Source of the DNA: Desulfocapsa sp.
GTDB lineage: Bacteria; Desulfobacterota; Desulfobulbia; Desulfobulbales; Desulfocapsaceae
Length of the DNA stretch: 7,500 bases
Direction of reading: 5' to 3'
Assembly (NCBI GenBank): GCA_020717935.1
Contig: DYDK01000066.1
Span: 1-7,500, forward strand
Part shown: in pieces, positions 5,263 to 7,500 of the stretch
Layout: each line of letters begins with the position of its first letter
Numbering within the stretch: position 1 is the first letter of the stretch
Notes under the pieces: generated by a model
What the model was told of the DNA's origin: nothing
Databases searched by the model: none
Seen by the model: only the letters and a program-made list of their open reading frames with translations
Translations under genes and position numbers: made by a program

Positions 5263-5436
5263 AAATCGCAACACGACTTAAGCTCTCCGCTTCATAAGGC
5301 TTGTCCGCAATCGCCAACGGGAAACTGGTTCCTCCGGAGCCATAAACAGTGCCGTGCGTAGGGGTCAGTTTCCCATTGCTGTATAGATGACTCACAACAG
5401 TATAATGGCCACGATGAACGGGATAAGTGCCTTTCG

Positions 5437-5475
5437 CAGATTGTTTTCTTGTAAAAAACATAAGAAAACAATCTG
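5437..5475 (+). terminator. Strong stem-loop between precursor and cyclase genes
   Basis: CAGATTGTTTTCTT (5437-5450) and AAGAAAACAATCTG (5462-5475) are perfect 14-bp complements around an 11-nt A-rich loop. No T tract follows on the + strand, so it is a poor classical terminator. It could instead protect the upstream A message from 3' decay or attenuate read-through into C, giving more precursor than enzyme; hairpins after the A gene are a known feature of proteobacterial lasso clusters. The structure is certain from the sequence; its role is inferred. Confidence 0.6.
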
Positions 5476-5520
5476 TAAGTCACTAACACGACCTGTTGTT
5501 CAGTGTGTGCTGCCTCGCCC

Positions 5521-7416
5521 ATGAGTTCTTTTTTTTGCCTCTATAACCGTGACGAAAGGCCTGTAGATCTGGAATATCTGGGCTATCTGCACAATGGCGC
5601 TTCCTACTGGCACCCTGACAGCAACCAGATATGGTGCCAGAACCACATCGGTCTGGGACATGCCTCGTTATGGACGACCCCGGAATCGCAATTAGAGAAC
5701 CTGCCCTACCAGCACGGGCCGCTGACCATAACCCTGGATGCACGGCTGGACAACCGTTTGGAATTGAGGCAAAAGCTGGGCTTGGTCAATCGCCCCCTGC
5801 CCCAAATTGCTGACAGCGAACTCATCCTTGCCGCTTACCAGCGCTGGGGCACGGACTGCCCCGGCCACCTGCTGGGAGATTTCGCGTTTGTCATTGTTGA
5901 TGATACCCAAAATCTCATTTTTTGTGCCCGCGACCAGCTTGGCGTCAAACCCTTTTATTTTTATCTCAGCGAATCGCTCTTTGTCTGCGCCAATGATCTC
6001 AAGGTCTTGACCGCCCATCCCGACATACCCAAAAAGCTCAATGATGCGGCCGTTGCCAATTATCTTGTCAACATGCTCCTGGTGGATAAATCCCTCAGTT
6101 TTTTTCAAGATATAGAAAAACTGCCGCCCGGCCACAGCCTGACCATTCGCCCCGATTCCCACTCTCGACAATGTTACTGGCGACCTGAAGATGCCCCCAA
6201 ACAATCCTATCCCAACCGAAAAGCCTATGCTGCTCGACTACGAGAACTCCTTGAACAGGCTGTTGAAGCGCAAAGCCGGTCCACTTATCCCATCACGACC
6301 CATTTGAGCGGTGGCCTTGATTCCTCCACCATCGCCGTTATTGCCGCCCGCAACCTGAAAAAAGATGGCAAAAAACTCCTTGCCTTCAACTGGCTCCATC
6401 CTCCGGGAGAGAACGAAGACCCCAACAATTGGGAATTCGCCTACAGTCAGGCCGTTGCCGAGCAAGAAGAGATTGCGCACCACTTCGTTCCCATCAGCGC
6501 CGAAGATGTTATCCGCCGCATACGACAGCATATCATCGTCTATGGCGATTCCGCCGGATTTGTCTATGAAGATTTTGTCCGCTCAGCGGCCCAGGAGCAC
6601 AACTCCCGCACCATCCTTTCGGGTTGGGGCGGTGACGAGCTCTGCACCTACCACGGCAACGCCTATTTCGCTGACATGCTGCGACATGGCCACTGGTGGA
6701 AGCTGTTCCAAGAGCTATCCCATACCAACCAGCAGGGAAAAAAACATATCAAAAGCCTGTTGGCTCATTGCTACCATCATGCCCTTCTACCCTTTATTCC
6801 TCGCCGCCTGTACCGCCATATGCCAAAGGTTAAATCAGAGATGAAAATGACTGCCGCTCTGGCTTCTCAATCTTTTTCCCCTTATCTTACGGAGGCAATA
6901 CAACACCATCAGAACGATGCCGTGTTGACCATGCAACCCCAGACAACCATCAAAGGGCATATGCTCGCCTACCTTGACAATGGTCATATCCAGGGACGAA
7001 TGGAATCCTGGGCAGCCTCGGCCTTTGCCAACCGCCTGGAATACAGCTACCCTTTGCTCGACCGGCGCATTGTCGAGTTTCTCCTCGGCACACCGGCAAC
7101 CATGTTTTACCATCAAGGAATAGGCCGCCATCTCTTTCGTTCAGCAACGACAGGCCTGCTCCCCGACGAGATCACCTGGGGCCAGAAAAGGCCGGAAATG
7201 CATCGAGTTTACCGCCTGCTCTCGTTCAACCTGACCGCCTGTCAATTGATCTATCCAGAACTGACTGATTCACCCTGCTCTTCCCGCTATGGTGATCTGA
7301 TAAAAATTGGTCAGGCTTTGTCCAGCGCCTGTGCTAATCATGAAGAGGAGAAGACAAGAGAACTCGTTGAAATCGTGAATTTAATGACTATTATTCTCTG
7401 TGAAAGAAATCTGTGA
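5521..7416 (+). CDS. Lasso peptide C protein, asparagine-synthetase-like macrolactam cyclase
   Basis: Protein of 631 aa that adenylates the ring Glu/Asp side chain of the core and closes the amide with the new N-terminus. The N-terminal glutaminase-like domain (about 1-200) includes GDFAFVIVDD (119-128) and CARDQLGVKPFYF (135-147). The synthetase domain has the ATP-pyrophosphatase motif SGGLDSS (263-269), GWGGDEL (368-374) and the C-terminal FANRLEYSYPLLDRRIVEFL block. I place the start at ATG 5521 because MSSFFCLYN aligns with the family's MCGIFG; Ser2 then replaces the nucleophilic Cys, so glutamine hydrolysis is not expected, as in other lasso cyclases. A GTG at 5503 would add six residues (MCAASP). 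Neither start has a clear Shine-Dalgarno; a 45-codon frame ends in an ATGA overlap at 5521 and may allow coupling. It lies 258 nt after the precursor. Confidence 0.93.
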   Translation: MSSFFCLYNRDERPVDLEYLGYLHNGASYWHPDSNQIWCQNHIGLGHASLWTTPESQLENLPYQHGPLTITLDARLDNRLELRQKLGLVNRPLPQIADSELILAAYQRWGTDCPGHLLGDFAFVIVDDTQNLIFCARDQLGVKPFYFYLSESLFVCANDLKVLTAHPDIPKKLNDAAVANYLVNMLLVDKSLSFFQDIEKLPPGHSLTIRPDSHSRQCYWRPEDAPKQSYPNRKAYAARLRELLEQAVEAQSRSTYPITTHLSGGLDSSTIAVIAARNLKKDGKKLLAFNWLHPPGENEDPNNWEFAYSQAVAEQEEIAHHFVPISAEDVIRRIRQHIIVYGDSAGFVYEDFVRSAAQEHNSRTILSGWGGDELCTYHGNAYFADMLRHGHWWKLFQELSHTNQQGKKHIKSLLAHCYHHALLPFIPRRLYRHMPKVKSEMKMTAALASQSFSPYLTEAIQHHQNDAVLTMQPQTTIKGHMLAYLDNGHIQGRMESWAASAFANRLEYSYPLLDRRIVEFLLGTPATMFYHQGIGRHLFRSATTGLLPDEITWGQKRPEMHRVYRLLSFNLTACQLIYPELTDSPCSSRYGDLIKIGQALSSACANHEEEKTRELVEIVNLMTIILCERNL

Positions 7417-7500
7417 CACAACTCCTGCTCATTGATCCCAGCTTAATTCTTCCAACAAATTCCATGATCTTGCTTGTTTTTTCTCGGAAAAAAATATAAT

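Noticed and set aside
5387..5524. 45-codon frame MTHNSIMATMNGISAF... ending in ATGA overlap with the cyclase
   Set aside because: No ribosome binding site, it runs through the hairpin, and no lasso leader pattern is present. Kept only as a possible translational coupling device.
7413..7499. 28-codon frame from a GTGA overlap with the cyclase stop (TQLLLIDPSLILP...)
   Set aside because: Stops at the window edge and has no recognisable family. It might be the start of a broken downstream gene, but that cannot be judged here.

Overview
The window holds a lasso-peptide (RiPP) biosynthetic gene cluster on the + strand, including a short precursor gene of 55 codons. The encoded set is a leader-binding PqqD-like protein (B1), a Cys-His-Asp leader peptidase (B2), an HPr-kinase-like protein (K), the precursor (A) and an asparagine-synthetase-like macrolactam cyclase (C). 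A two-gene ABC-2-type exporter lies upstream on the same strand. The host is probably a Gram-negative bacterium, and I lean towards Desulfobacterota/deltaproteobacteria. That assignment is an inference from the style of the genes and of the dispersed intergenic repeats, not from a marker gene.

Layout. At 1-49 (- strand) is the beginning of a divergent gene that runs off the window. At 50-210 is a divergent intergenic region with a repeat-like hairpin and a weak promoter candidate. At 211-2042 the exporter ATPase and permease overlap by 4 nt. At 2127-2264 is a HicB-like N-terminal fragment that ends where a dense inverted/tandem repeat (2264-2385) begins. At 2386-2648 are a second short repeat, promoter candidates, alternative hairpins and a 10-codon leader ORF. 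At 2649-4437 B1, B2 and K are translationally coupled through ATGA overlaps. At 4438-5094 is a 657-nt gap with a MITE-like element, a terminator-like hairpin and an operator-like palindrome. At 5095-5262 is the precursor, followed by a strong intergenic hairpin at 5437-5475. At 5521-7416 is the cyclase.

How the genes would work together. B1 binds the precursor leader through a WxxPxM motif and presents it to B2, which cuts after the Thr-Lys pair at leader positions -2/-1. C then activates a ring Glu (or Asp) with ATP and closes the macrolactam on the new N-terminus. K belongs to the kinase type shown in paeninodin-like clusters to phosphorylate the C-terminal Ser of a lasso precursor, and this precursor ends in Ser. 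The product is therefore predicted to be a C-terminally phosphorylated lasso peptide of 21 residues with a 9-residue ring (His1-Glu9). Export by the upstream ABC-2 pair is plausible, but it is separated from the cluster by repeats and is not proven to be part of it. I see no lasso isopeptidase or nucleotidyltransferase gene in the window.
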